37,443 bases of DNA, from assembly GCA_022766905.1 (NCBI GenBank), contig JALEPU010000104.1:1-37443 (forward strand). Direction: 5' to 3'. This stretch comes from Lachnospiraceae bacterium. GTDB lineage: Bacteria; Bacillota; Clostridia; Lachnospirales; Lachnospiraceae. Made by a program: the position numbers and the translations under genes. A model generated the notes under the pieces. The model did no database searches and was not told the DNA's origin. It was given only the letters and a program-made list of their open reading frames with translations. Below, one piece after another: positions 22,973 through 29,805 of this stretch (positions are counted from its first letter, which is position 1; every line of letters starts with the position of its first letter).

Positions 22973-23572
22973 TTATCGTTTCATTCGAAGCAGGGCTTTC
23001 GAAACAGCTGTTCCAATCAGGCCGCAGGCAAGAATTTCTACAACTCCGTTAATTCCTACGAACAGTACAACGAACATAACCGGATTCGTTGCATGGAGAG
23101 TCGTTACAAATCCCTGTACATAATCTGTATGATAGAAAAACAGTACAATACAGGTCATAAACATCAATGTATTAAGAATTGGACAGCAAAGACTGGCAAT
23201 CAGAACCGCACCCTTTGCTTTTGCTTTTTTCAGCGCCTGATAAATAAGACCGGTCAGCCATCCTTCCAGAATTCTTGGCACCAGGCAGGTAAATGTCATT
23301 GCAATCGGTTTCAGCCCAAAAAGCATGGTCGTAAATCCACTCAGACCAAAACAACGGGCAAAACTGGTCAATCCAAAAGCTGCTCCCAGCACTGCACCTC
23401 CTTTTGGTCCTAAAAACACAGCTCCTACAGCCACCGGAATTACAACTAAAGCAATCTCCAGACCCAGGGCTTTAATATATCCAATCGGAGTAAAAGCCAT
23501 AATGATTACAACAGCAATCAAAAGTGCCATCTGCACCATATACTCTGTTCTCGTATTTCTTGTCATACCCAT
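22973..23572 (-). CDS. ECF transporter S-component
   Basis: 199 residues with five to six hydrophobic helices. Typical S-component features are LEIALVVIPVAVGAVFLGPKGGAVLGAAFGLTSF split over helices 2-3, and the small-residue ends of the helices that contact EcfT. It binds a vitamin or other small molecule and works with a shared EcfAA'T module, which is not in this window. Similarity in style to pantothenate- and folate-type S-components is only an impression. Two starts are possible: ATG at 23572 or at 23566, the latter better spaced from AAAGGA. It is transcribed with pepT, divergently from the Trp T-box and trpB2. Confidence 0.8.
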   Translation of the reverse strand: MGMTRNTRTEYMVQMALLIAVVIIMAFTPIGYIKALGLEIALVVIPVAVGAVFLGPKGGAVLGAAFGLTSFARCFGLSGFTTMLFGLKPIAMTFTCLVPRILEGWLTGLIYQALKKAKAKGAVLIASLCCPILNTLMFMTCIVLFFYHTDYVQGFVTTLHATNPVMFVVLFVGINGVVEILACGLIGTAVSKALLRMKR

Positions 23573-23608
23573 CTCTTCCTTTCTTAATGTATCCTCTTTG
23601 TTTTTATT

Positions 23609-23687
23609 TTATTCGGTCATAGTCCTTCATCCATTCCGAATAATCTATGAGCTTTCTTAGTATATCATAAAATGTCTGCGAAGTCAT
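23609..23687 (-). promoter_or_regulatory. Promoter of the ECF-pepT operon and a hairpin in its leader
   Basis: On the minus strand ATGACT (23682-23687) and TATACT (23659-23664) are 17 bp apart. In the leader TTATTCGG (23609-23616) pairs perfectly with CCGAATAA (23636-23643) around a 19-base loop. No T run follows, so it is not a terminator; a regulatory or stabilising role is possible. Confidence 0.5.
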
Positions 23688-23696
23688 CTTATAGTC

Positions 23697-23726
23697 TTGA
23701 CAAATCACACCAAAATACAGTATGAT
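23697..23726 (+). promoter_or_regulatory. Promoter of the T-box-trpB2 transcript
   Basis: TTGACA (23697-23702) and TATGAT (23721-23726) are 18 bp apart, about 10 bases upstream of the T-box stem I. It is back to back with the ECF-pepT promoter, the two -35 boxes being about ten bases apart. Confidence 0.7.
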
Positions 23727-23739
23727 AAAAAAAGATAAA

Positions 23740-24006
23740 ACCTGTGAACAAGAAGAGTACTTCTATGTTATCGTATGCACAGAGAGCTGCAGGTGATGGG
23801 ATTGCAGTGATACCGAATAGAAGGAATGGGCTTGTGAGGGCAAACCGAACAAAGAAAGTTCTCTTTCAGTAGGCGCGACGGATTCCGACCGTTATTGCGG
23901 AACATGTATGTTGGTACATGATTGAGTGCATCCCATTGGATGAATATAGGTGGCACCGCAGGAAGAATTGATCTCCTGTCCTATCGATTAGGACAGGAGT
24001 TTTTTG
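23740..24006 (+). promoter_or_regulatory. Tryptophan T-box leader with terminator
   Basis: Stem I: base helix CAAG (about 23749-23752) with CTTG (23831-23834). The specifier loop has AAGAGTA on the 5' side and GAATGGG on the 3' side, closed above by CTTCT/AGAAG. The specifier codon is TGG (23827-23829), i.e. Trp. AGAGAGCTGCAGGTGATGGG is the stem I distal part. The T-box proper, AGGTGGCACCGCAGG, begins at 23948; its bulge TGGC would pair with a tRNA ending GCCA, matching the G discriminator of bacterial tRNA-Trp. The terminator is an 11-bp stem, CTCCTGTCCTA (23973-23983) with 23989-23999, and a T run. Uncharged tRNA-Trp should turn on trpB2. Confidence 0.93.
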
Positions 24007-24023
24007 TTTTTGTAACAAAGTGC

Positions 24024-24089
24024 AAGTCCTCCGGCAGGACTTCGCTGCGACAGTGAACGACATCTGCTATCTGAGGTAACCCCTACCTC
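24024..24089 (+). other. Two small hairpins between the T-box terminator and trpB2
   Basis: AAGTCCT (24024-24030) pairs with AGGACTT (24036-24042), and GAGGTA (24073-24078) pairs with TACCTC (24084-24089). They lie in a 136-base stretch between the terminator and the trpB2 start that a T-box alone would not need. Neither has a T run. Confidence 0.4.
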
Positions 24090-24142
24090 ATATCATGTTC
24101 TATAAGACACGAATTATATTTTTATAAGAAAGGAAGAGCATT

Positions 24143-25522
24143 ATGAGTGAAACAAAACAAATCCCTTACAAAATCTATCTAGAAGAAAATGAGATGCCAA
24201 AGCAGTGGTATAATATGCGTGCCGATATGAAGAACAAACCGGCTCCACTTTTAAATCCTGCTACCTTAGAACCGATGACTTTTGATGATCTTCGTCCCGT
24301 ATTTTGTGACGAATTAATCCGTCAGGAACTGGATGAGACAACTGCATACTTTGATATTCCGCAGGAAATCCAGGATTTCTATAAAATGTACCGCCCATCT
24401 CCTCTGGTACGTGCCTATTGTCTGGAAAAAGCACTGGATACCCCTGCTAAGATTTATTATAAATTCGAAGGAAACAATACTTCCGGAAGCCACAAGTTAA
24501 ACTCTGCAATTGCTCAGGCATACTATGCAAAGGAACAGGGATTAAAAGGTGTTACTACAGAAACCGGTGCAGGTCAGTGGGGTACTGCCCTATCCATGGC
24601 ATGCGCATACCTGGGTCTGGACTGTAAAGTATTTATGGTAAAATGTTCTTATGAACAAAAACCTTTCCGTCGTGAAGTTATGAGAACCTACGGTGCTTCT
24701 GTAACTCCATCTCCTTCCATGGATACAGAAGTTGGAAAGAAAATTCTTGCCGAGCATCCGGGAACCACAGGAAGCCTTGGATGTGCAATTTCCGAAGCAG
24801 TAGAAGTTGCAACTACCAATGAAGGATACCGTTATGTATTAGGTTCCGTTTTGAATCAGGTTCTTTTACATCAGTCTGTCATCGGTCTGGAAGCTAAGAG
24901 TGCAATGGATAAGTATGGTATTAAACCGGACATTATCATTGGCTGTGCCGGAGGCGGTTCCAACCTTGGCGGTTTAATTTCTCCATTTATGGGTGAAAAA
25001 TTAAGAGGCGAAGCAGATTATCGTATCATAGCAGTAGAACCGGCAAGCTGCCCAAGTTTCACACGTGGAAAATATGCTTATGATTTCTGTGATACCGGTA
25101 TGATCTGTCCTCTGGCTAAGATGTATACATTGGGAAGCGGCTTTATTCCATCTGCAAACCATGCCGGCGGTCTTCGTTTCCATGGTATGAGTACAACACT
25201 TTCTCAGTTATACGATGACAAACTGATGGAAGCTGTTGCCGTAGAACAGACCTCTGTCTTTGAGGCAGCAACCCAGTTTGCAAGAATAGAGGGTATTCTG
25301 CCAGCTCCGGAAAGCAGCCATGCTATCCGGGTTGCCATCGACGAAGCATTGAAGTGCAAAGAAACCGGAGAAGAAAAAACAATTCTCTTCGGTCTTACCG
25401 GAACCGGTTATTTTGACCTTTATGCATATCAGGCATACAATGACGGAACCATGAGCGACTACATTCCAACAGACGAAGATCTGGAACCTGGATTTGCAAG
25501 TCTTCCAAAGGTAGACAAATAA
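24143..25522 (+). CDS. trpB2: Tryptophan synthase beta-like protein TrpB2
   Basis: 459 residues, longer than ordinary TrpB (about 400) and with the TrpB2-type N-terminal extension (PKQWYNMRADMKNKPAPLLNP). It is PLP-dependent and condenses indole with serine to give tryptophan. The PLP lysine is K118 in NTSGSHKLNSA; TETGAGQWGTALS is the indole/catalytic loop and GCAGGGSNLGG the phosphate-binding loop. TrpB2 enzymes do not pair with TrpA in the usual way and are thought to use free indole. No other trp genes are nearby, so this looks like a scavenging enzyme for indole made by other gut bacteria. AAAGGAAGAG precedes the ATG. A Trp T-box controls it, and a strong terminator follows. Confidence 0.95.
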   Translation: MSETKQIPYKIYLEENEMPKQWYNMRADMKNKPAPLLNPATLEPMTFDDLRPVFCDELIRQELDETTAYFDIPQEIQDFYKMYRPSPLVRAYCLEKALDTPAKIYYKFEGNNTSGSHKLNSAIAQAYYAKEQGLKGVTTETGAGQWGTALSMACAYLGLDCKVFMVKCSYEQKPFRREVMRTYGASVTPSPSMDTEVGKKILAEHPGTTGSLGCAISEAVEVATTNEGYRYVLGSVLNQVLLHQSVIGLEAKSAMDKYGIKPDIIIGCAGGGSNLGGLISPFMGEKLRGEADYRIIAVEPASCPSFTRGKYAYDFCDTGMICPLAKMYTLGSGFIPSANHAGGLRFHGMSTTLSQLYDDKLMEAVAVEQTSVFEAATQFARIEGILPAPESSHAIRVAIDEALKCKETGEEKTILFGLTGTGYFDLYAYQAYNDGTMSDYIPTDEDLEPGFASLPKVDK

Positions 25523-25575
25523 ACAACTTTTCCGTTTCAATAAAAGAAAGGCCATAATATAATCGTAAAAAGTAG

Positions 25576-25618
25576 ACGTCCTCTGGGGTACAGACAATTT
25601 GTGTACACCAGAGGACGT
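25576..25618 (+). terminator. trpB2 terminator
   Basis: Arms 25576-25592 and 25602-25618 make a 17-bp stem with a single G-T pair (left arm ACGTCCTCTGGGGTACA) and a 9-base loop, followed by ATTTTATTTT. Confidence 0.85.
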
Positions 25619-25636
25619 ATTTTATTTTCACAAAAA

Positions 25637-25759
25637 TTACTTTTCCTCCCGATAAAGCCAATCCACAAATTCTTTTACGCCGGGCAGGAGACGATTGCCA
25701 TGGTAAATCACCCCATCCATATCACAGATAAATCCTTTTTTCGCTCTTAATTGTTCCAT
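25637..25759 (-). pseudogene. Remnant of a NagD-type HAD phosphatase (N-terminal 40 codons)
   Basis: A good ribosome binding site (AGAGGAAA) and ATG at 25759 open a 40-codon frame ending in TAA at 25637. It starts MEQLRAKKGFICDMDGVIYH and continues NRLLPGVKEFVDWLYREEK. D-M-D-G-V is the HAD nucleophile motif of the NagD/4-nitrophenylphosphatase type, and the order of segments matches the first 40 residues of full-length relatives (about 260 residues). After this point no HAD sequence continues in any frame, and the trpB2 terminator follows within 20 bases. The rest has been deleted. The stretch 25760-25881 shows only A+T-rich sequence and the small palindrome GTGAGTCTCAC. Confidence 0.75.
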
Positions 25760-25881
25760 CGTATTTCCTCTTTCTTCTTTCTTCTTCATTGTTATTATCT
25801 CAGTTTTCAAAAATATTATAAAAACAAAAGCATCAATTCACTGTGAGTCTCACGTAAATTATCTGTAAATATAATAAGAAA

Positions 25882-26655
25882 TTATAAATCTGAAAAAATC
25901 CGATATAAAAGTTTTATATTTTCTTCATTATCCTTATATTCATTTCCATGATTCGTTCCCCGATACAAAAGTTCTCCATCCCGATAAGCCTGAAGCGTCG
26001 TAAATAGAACCGGCTCCCATTGTTCCTTTCCCAATGGTGAGGTAGAAAAAAGAACCTGATTCTGCTTTTCCAGTTTATACAGGGAATCGGCGTAATTCGT
26101 ATGCACATAAAACAGTTCCCCATCGAAAAACATAAGATTCAGCTTATTCCCCTCTGCCATCTTTGCAATGACAGTATCCAGCAAATAAAATCTTTCATCT
26201 CCACTCATTTTTCTTCCCAGTTCTTCTTCCTTCTTATTGATTACATCAACCAGATATAGCAATATTCTCTCACTGTCTGTATCCCCGGTTTGAATTCCCA
26301 CATATCGGCTAAGCGGGGGACAGTCAAAAATAGTTCCATTGTGAACCAGGGTCCACTGTCTTTTACTGTAATCTCTTTGTGTATACGGGTGACAGTTCCG
26401 ATATTCTACATTACCGATCGTCGCATAACGAATATGTGCGAAGGCATTTCTGACCAGAACCGGAACTGTAAGACGCTCTTTCAGATAATTACTTTTCGTT
26501 GCCTGAATGGGCTCTTTTTCGATTTGAACCTGATTTCCTTCCATAAAAGCCATGCCCCATCCATGAGGATGAACACCACTATGAGAAAAAAATTCCTTCA
26601 GATATGTATTGATCGAATATGGATTTTTTGAACTGATTCCAAATAATTCACACAT
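25882..26655 (-). CDS. Class II glutamine amidotransferase (YafJ-like)
   Basis: 257 residues. The N-terminal nucleophile cysteine is C2 (MCELFGISS). GWGMAFM, AHIRYATIGNV, NCHPYT and the glutamine-binding LVHNGTIFD with TDSERILLYLV are the class II (Ntn) features. The protein consists of the glutaminase domain only, as in YafJ, with no synthase domain, so the acceptor of the released ammonia is unknown. AAGGAG precedes the ATG. It lies 66 bp after a small unknown gene in the same direction. Confidence 0.88.
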   Translation of the reverse strand: MCELFGISSKNPYSINTYLKEFFSHSGVHPHGWGMAFMEGNQVQIEKEPIQATKSNYLKERLTVPVLVRNAFAHIRYATIGNVEYRNCHPYTQRDYSKRQWTLVHNGTIFDCPPLSRYVGIQTGDTDSERILLYLVDVINKKEEELGRKMSGDERFYLLDTVIAKMAEGNKLNLMFFDGELFYVHTNYADSLYKLEKQNQVLFSTSPLGKEQWEPVLFTTLQAYRDGELLYRGTNHGNEYKDNEENIKLLYRIFSDL

Positions 26656-26721
26656 TTGTTATCTCCTTTCCGTCATCATTCTTTCCAGTTTTTCCATGTT
26701 GCTGTTCGATTGCCGGAAATC

Positions 26722-27039
26722 CTATCCTGCATCAACAATCTGAGCTAACTCTTCTGCGTTTTTTTGTGCCTGAATCAGGCCCTGTTTTACATAATCTTTC
26801 CCAAATCCGGATTTCACCTGTACTGCATAACGATTTTTTTGAAAAAATACTTTCTGCTTTTGAAACCAGATAATATCCAGTAAATCCTCTCTTTCTATCA
26901 TTTTTACAAATCGTTCCATAGAAGAGAAAACAGAAAGTGCCGCATTTTTTACAGGCAGCGCCGAGTTCCAGCCGGTTTCAATCCAGATCGTCTGCTCTTC
27001 ATACTTCGCAGAATTCTTTTCATTTTTAATGGCCATCAT
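26722..27039 (-). CDS. Hypothetical protein, 105 residues
   Basis: I do not recognise this protein. It is mostly helical and amphipathic in appearance, with tryptophan-containing segments QTIWIETGWNSALPV and LLDIIWFQKQKVFFQK and a lysine/glutamine-rich end YVKQGLIQAQKNAEELAQ. There is no signal peptide and no clear membrane helix. The start is uncertain (ATG ATG with a poor AAAGAAG upstream). It is followed by the glutamine amidotransferase, and preceded by a perfect palindrome and a terminator. It could be a genuine small gene or the C-terminal end of a larger one; the upstream in-frame stop allows only a few more codons. Confidence 0.45.
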   Translation of the reverse strand: MMAIKNEKNSAKYEEQTIWIETGWNSALPVKNAALSVFSSMERFVKMIEREDLLDIIWFQKQKVFFQKNRYAVQVKSGFGKDYVKQGLIQAQKNAEELAQIVDAG

Positions 27040-27068
27040 TTGCGCTTCTTTATAACCGGATCAATCAA

Positions 27069-27082
27069 TGGTGGCGCCACCA
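27069..27082. promoter_or_regulatory. Perfect 14-bp palindrome
   Basis: TGGTGGCGCCACCA is fully self-complementary and G+C-rich in an A+T-rich intergenic stretch. It sits 30 bp upstream of the hypothetical gene, just after the terminator of the flavodoxin operon. It may be an operator; the protein that would bind it is unknown. Confidence 0.4.
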
Positions 27083-27117
27083 ACAAGGCAAGGGAGTATA
27101 ACAAAAATTCAAAAATT

Positions 27118-27148
27118 AAGAGCCGGGGCTCCGAAAATCCCGGCTCTT
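27118..27148 (-). terminator. Terminator of the DUF2325-DUF3793-flavodoxin operon
   Basis: AAGAGCCGGG (27118-27127) pairs with CCCGGCTCTT (27139-27148), 10 bp with an 11-base loop, and on the minus strand AATTTTTGAATTTTTG follows. Confidence 0.8.
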
Positions 27149-27172
27149 ATTGTAAAATTATGAATTCAGTTT

Positions 27173-27595
27173 TTATACCAAAGAAGCCCCCAGGGCTTTG
27201 CAGGCAGACAGTGCCTCTTCATCCGGCGCCTCATTGCAGATTACACTATCGCAGGCAAGTACTGCTCCGGCAGTACTACAGGATTCTTCCCAATTACGCA
27301 TCCATTCACCATCCCCCCAGCCATAGGAACCAAACAGCGCTACCTTTTTTCCTCCAAGAGCCCCTTCGCAGTCATCCCACATTGGCTGGAATTCATATTC
27401 TTCCAATACCTCAGCCCCCATAGCCGGGCATCCAAAAGCAATTGCATCATATGTATTCAACGTAGAGACATCAAATTCTGCTGAAGTTAACAAAACAGCA
27501 TCTGCCCCTTTTTCCTTTGCTCCTTCCAGAACCGCAAAAGCCATCTGCTCTGTATTTCCTGTTCCGCTCCAATAAACAATCGCAATTTTATTCAT
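27173..27595 (-). CDS. Flavodoxin
   Basis: 140 residues from the ATG at 27595; the open frame begins four codons earlier at a TTG that merges with the ribosome binding site. The FMN phosphate-binding loop is YWSGTGNTEQMA (residues 7-18), and FGCPAMGAEVLEE and FGSYGWGDGEWM hold the two flavin-stacking loops. It is a cytoplasmic low-potential electron carrier that replaces ferredoxin when iron is short. It is third in an operon with DUF2325 and DUF3793 genes whose promoter carries metalloregulator-like dyads, which supports an iron-limitation role (inference). A terminator follows. Confidence 0.9.
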   Translation of the reverse strand: MNKIAIVYWSGTGNTEQMAFAVLEGAKEKGADAVLLTSAEFDVSTLNTYDAIAFGCPAMGAEVLEEYEFQPMWDDCEGALGGKKVALFGSYGWGDGEWMRNWEESCSTAGAVLACDSVICNEAPDEEALSACKALGASLV

Positions 27596-27625
27596 TTCAT
27601 ATACCAACCTTTCTACTTATTTTCT

Positions 27626-28180
27626 CTATGAAACAGCTACTGTAAGCCGTTCAATACTCTTTCCTTTTGCCCATTGAGAACAATATACGTCTGTACACTT
27701 TTTATAACAATCAAATTTCTTTCTTGCACTAAGTTCATCCCCATATACTTTCCAGCATCCGGCACATTTGTACCCTTCCGCATGATTGTCAATAAATCCC
27801 CGAACATCTTCCGGTGGATATCCCAGGAAAAGACCAATCTCATGAGGAAAGTCTTCAGATTCATTCAAACGTCTGCTCAAACGTACCACACACTTTGCAG
27901 AGTCTTTTACCGAATATCCATATTCTTTTAACAACTTTGCTGCATCCTCCACTGCCAGATCATCTTCCAGCTTATTGGGACGATAAAGATAAAGTAAAAC
28001 ACGATCGACAGATAACTTCAATGGAATTACCCTCACTCCTTTTGGAACAAGTCTGCGATTTAAAGACCGGACTTTAGAAAACACCTCCTTTTTATCTGTA
28101 TAAGAACAACTAAATAGATTCCCGGTCTTCACACCTGCAAGGGTAGGGGAACAATGACGAATAATCATCTCATCGGACAT
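27626..28180 (-). CDS. DUF3793 family protein
   Basis: 184 residues, function unknown. AGGAGG precedes the ATG with seven bases of spacing; the gene overlaps the end of the DUF2325 gene by 16 bases. CSPTLAGVKTGNLFSC at the N-terminus and EIGLFLGYPPEDVRGFI in the middle are the conserved parts of the family. The C-terminus has C139-x2-C142, C158-x3-C162 and C167, an arrangement that could bind a metal or an iron-sulfur centre. In Clostridia DUF3793 genes recur beside flavodoxin and DUF2325 (recollection). A role in iron handling or in redox under iron limitation is inferred only from this context. Confidence 0.8.
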   Translation of the reverse strand: MSDEMIIRHCSPTLAGVKTGNLFSCSYTDKKEVFSKVRSLNRRLVPKGVRVIPLKLSVDRVLLYLYRPNKLEDDLAVEDAAKLLKEYGYSVKDSAKCVVRLSRRLNESEDFPHEIGLFLGYPPEDVRGFIDNHAEGYKCAGCWKVYGDELSARKKFDCYKKCTDVYCSQWAKGKSIERLTVAVS

Positions 28181-28470
28181 ACCATTTCCTCCTGTTTTGC
28201 ATTTTCTTCCAGAATATTTTTCAGTGCTGACATGGAACTTGTATGGGATCGTACGATCTTCACATCCTGTCCTTTCGTTTCGGATAATGCATTCCGCACC
28301 ATTTTATGGGATACCGTACCTGTAAAAAGAACAAGAAAATCCGGATTCCCGATTCCTTTCAGACTGCTGTTTTGTTTTGGATATACCTTTGCATTACACC
28401 GATATTTCCGGCATAAATTCTTATACTGCCGTACCATGCATTCATTACCTCCAATGATGACTACACTCAT
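28165..28470 (-). CDS. DUF2325 family protein
   Basis: 101 residues. MSVVIIGGNECMVRQYKNLC has the glycine-rich GGNE start that marks DUF2325, followed by alternating beta and helical segments, including PDFLVLFTGTVSHKMVRNAL, with a short Rossmann-like look. It has cysteines at the ends. Function is unknown. GGGAG precedes the ATG. It is the first gene of the operon with DUF3793 and flavodoxin, controlled by a consensus promoter with two dyads. Confidence 0.8.
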   Translation of the reverse strand: MSVVIIGGNECMVRQYKNLCRKYRCNAKVYPKQNSSLKGIGNPDFLVLFTGTVSHKMVRNALSETKGQDVKIVRSHTSSMSALKNILEENAKQEEMVCPMR

Positions 28471-28490
28471 AAAACATCTCCCATTCCTTA

Positions 28491-28506
28491 GTTAGTTCTC
28501 ACTAAC
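28491..28506. promoter_or_regulatory. DtxR/IdeR-like operator dyad, proximal
   Basis: GTTAGTTCTCACTAAC: perfect 6-bp arms GTTAGT/ACTAAC around four bases, 20 bases upstream of the DUF2325 ATG. The half-sites resemble those of DtxR/IdeR-type metal-dependent repressors (TTAG..CTAA). Between this site and the promoter lies a small hairpin, AAAACGC (28522-28528) with GCGTTTT (28536-28542), followed on the minus strand by a T-rich run. Confidence 0.6.
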
Positions 28507-28579
28507 CTTTAATGTTAAAAGAAAACGCCTGTTTCGCGTTTTTCTTTCTCTTTCTTTTGCAAAATCGTCTTTGTATTGT

Positions 28580-28631
28580 GTTAGAGTTGACTAACTATTT
28601 GTATCTTATAATTCTTTAAAAGATTTGTCAA
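28580..28631 (-). promoter_or_regulatory. Promoter of the DUF2325 operon with a second dyad at the transcription start
   Basis: On the minus strand TTGACA (28626-28631) and TAAGAT (28603-28608) are 17 bp apart. GTTAGAGTTGACTAAC (28580-28595) begins seven bases past the -10, so it covers the start site. It has the same 16-bp length and GTTAG/CTAAC arms as the proximal dyad. Two like sites in one promoter region suggest cooperative repression by one regulator. Confidence 0.7.
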
Positions 28632-28685
28632 TACGATTCTACCTATTTGAGAATTCTTATCCATACTTATACCGGGGCAAAAAAA

Positions 28686-28732
28686 CAACGATACACATTT
28701 GAAAAAACAAATATTGTATCGTTGCTTTTTTT
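28686..28732. terminator. Terminator of the sugar operon (bidirectional)
   Basis: CAACGATACA (28686-28695) pairs with TGTATCGTTG (28715-28724) and the stem extends through ATTTG/CAAAT; T runs stand on both sides. It closes the fructokinase end of the minus-strand operon. Between it and the fructokinase stop (28733-28832) I see only A+T-rich sequence. Confidence 0.8.
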
Positions 28733-28832
28733 ATTGTCTGCAAACAAGACGGTTTTATTTTCTTCTGTTTTTTACGATTCTATTGGTAAATTTTATGCCA
28801 TTTTATATTGAAAGAAATCATATATGCAATAC

Positions 28833-29795
28833 CTAATGGGCAATTAATTCTAAAATATCTTTCTTTTCAGGCATTACCTTTAATGCTCCGCGCCTTGTTG
28901 TTATCAGGGATGCTCCTGCATTCGCGAACGTCAGCATTTCTTTTAGATCCTCTTTTGTCAGGTTATCGAGCCCTTTATCTAAAATAAAATTCAACATGCA
29001 ACCTGTAAATGTATCTCCTGCTCCCGTAGTTTCAATGGTTGATTCCTGGAGAAACGGCTCTGCACAAACTCGCATTCCTTTGTAATATGCCCTGCTGCCA
29101 TCTTTCCCCAATGTGAGGCATATAAGAGGAATTTTATATTTTTCCAGCAGAACAGCAATGCCTTTATCATAGTCTTCTTCTCCGGTAATAAAAACCAGCT
29201 CATTATCAGATATTTTTAATATATCACAATGCTGGAATCCAAATAACATGGCTTTTCTGGCATCCTCCATATTGTTCCATAAAGGCTCACGTAAATTCGG
29301 ATCAAAAGAAACACATATACCTGCTTCTTTCGCACAATGTACTGCATATTCAGAGGCTTCTTTTACTCCCTCATGGGTAAAAGATAAAGTACCAAAATGA
29401 AAGATTCTGGAATTTTTGATAATTTCAGCTTTTACTTCCTCTTTTTCTAACATCATATCAGCACCCGGATTTCGATAAAATGAAAAATCTCTGTCACCAT
29501 CCGGCTGGGTATGTACAAATGCCAGTGTTGTATTTACATTTTCAGAAAAAATCAGATTGCTGGAATCTATCCCAACAAATTCAATGGTTTCCTTTAACAA
29601 TTTTCCAAATTGATCATTTCCAACTTTTCCAATAAAAGCTGTTTTCTTTCCAAGTTTGCCCAGCATAGAGAGTACATTACAAGGTGCACCGCCCGGATTT
29701 GCCTCCAAAATCACATTCCCCTGCTGACTTTCACCATTTTCTGTAAAATCAATCAACAGTTCTCCCAGAGCTGTCACATCATATTTTTTTTGCAT
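28833..29795 (-). CDS. scrK: Fructokinase (PfkB family)
   Basis: 320 residues, usual length. It phosphorylates free fructose to fructose 6-phosphate in the cytoplasm. GELLIDFTE begins the fold and NPGGAPCNV (33-41) is the sugar-binding PfkB motif 1. ETTGAGDTFTG (256-265 region) is motif 2, with Asp261 the catalytic base and the anion hole. FRNP/YRNPGADM and SFDPNLREPLW are typical of fructokinases. AGGAG precedes the ATG. It is last in the operon, 10 bp after the GH32 gene, and uses the fructose freed by GH172 and GH32. Confidence 0.9.
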   Translation of the reverse strand: MQKKYDVTALGELLIDFTENGESQQGNVILEANPGGAPCNVLSMLGKLGKKTAFIGKVGNDQFGKLLKETIEFVGIDSSNLIFSENVNTTLAFVHTQPDGDRDFSFYRNPGADMMLEKEEVKAEIIKNSRIFHFGTLSFTHEGVKEASEYAVHCAKEAGICVSFDPNLREPLWNNMEDARKAMLFGFQHCDILKISDNELVFITGEEDYDKGIAVLLEKYKIPLICLTLGKDGSRAYYKGMRVCAEPFLQESTIETTGAGDTFTGCMLNFILDKGLDNLTKEDLKEMLTFANAGASLITTRRGALKVMPEKKDILELIAH

Positions 29796-29805
29796 ATTGT
29801 CTCTC

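Noticed and set aside
22736-23413. A 225-codon open frame on the plus strand
   Set aside because: Antisense to pepT and the ECF S-component, both clear; composition is that of a shadow frame.
25843-25853. GTGAGTCTCAC palindrome before the HAD relic
   Set aside because: Too short and isolated to support as an operator.
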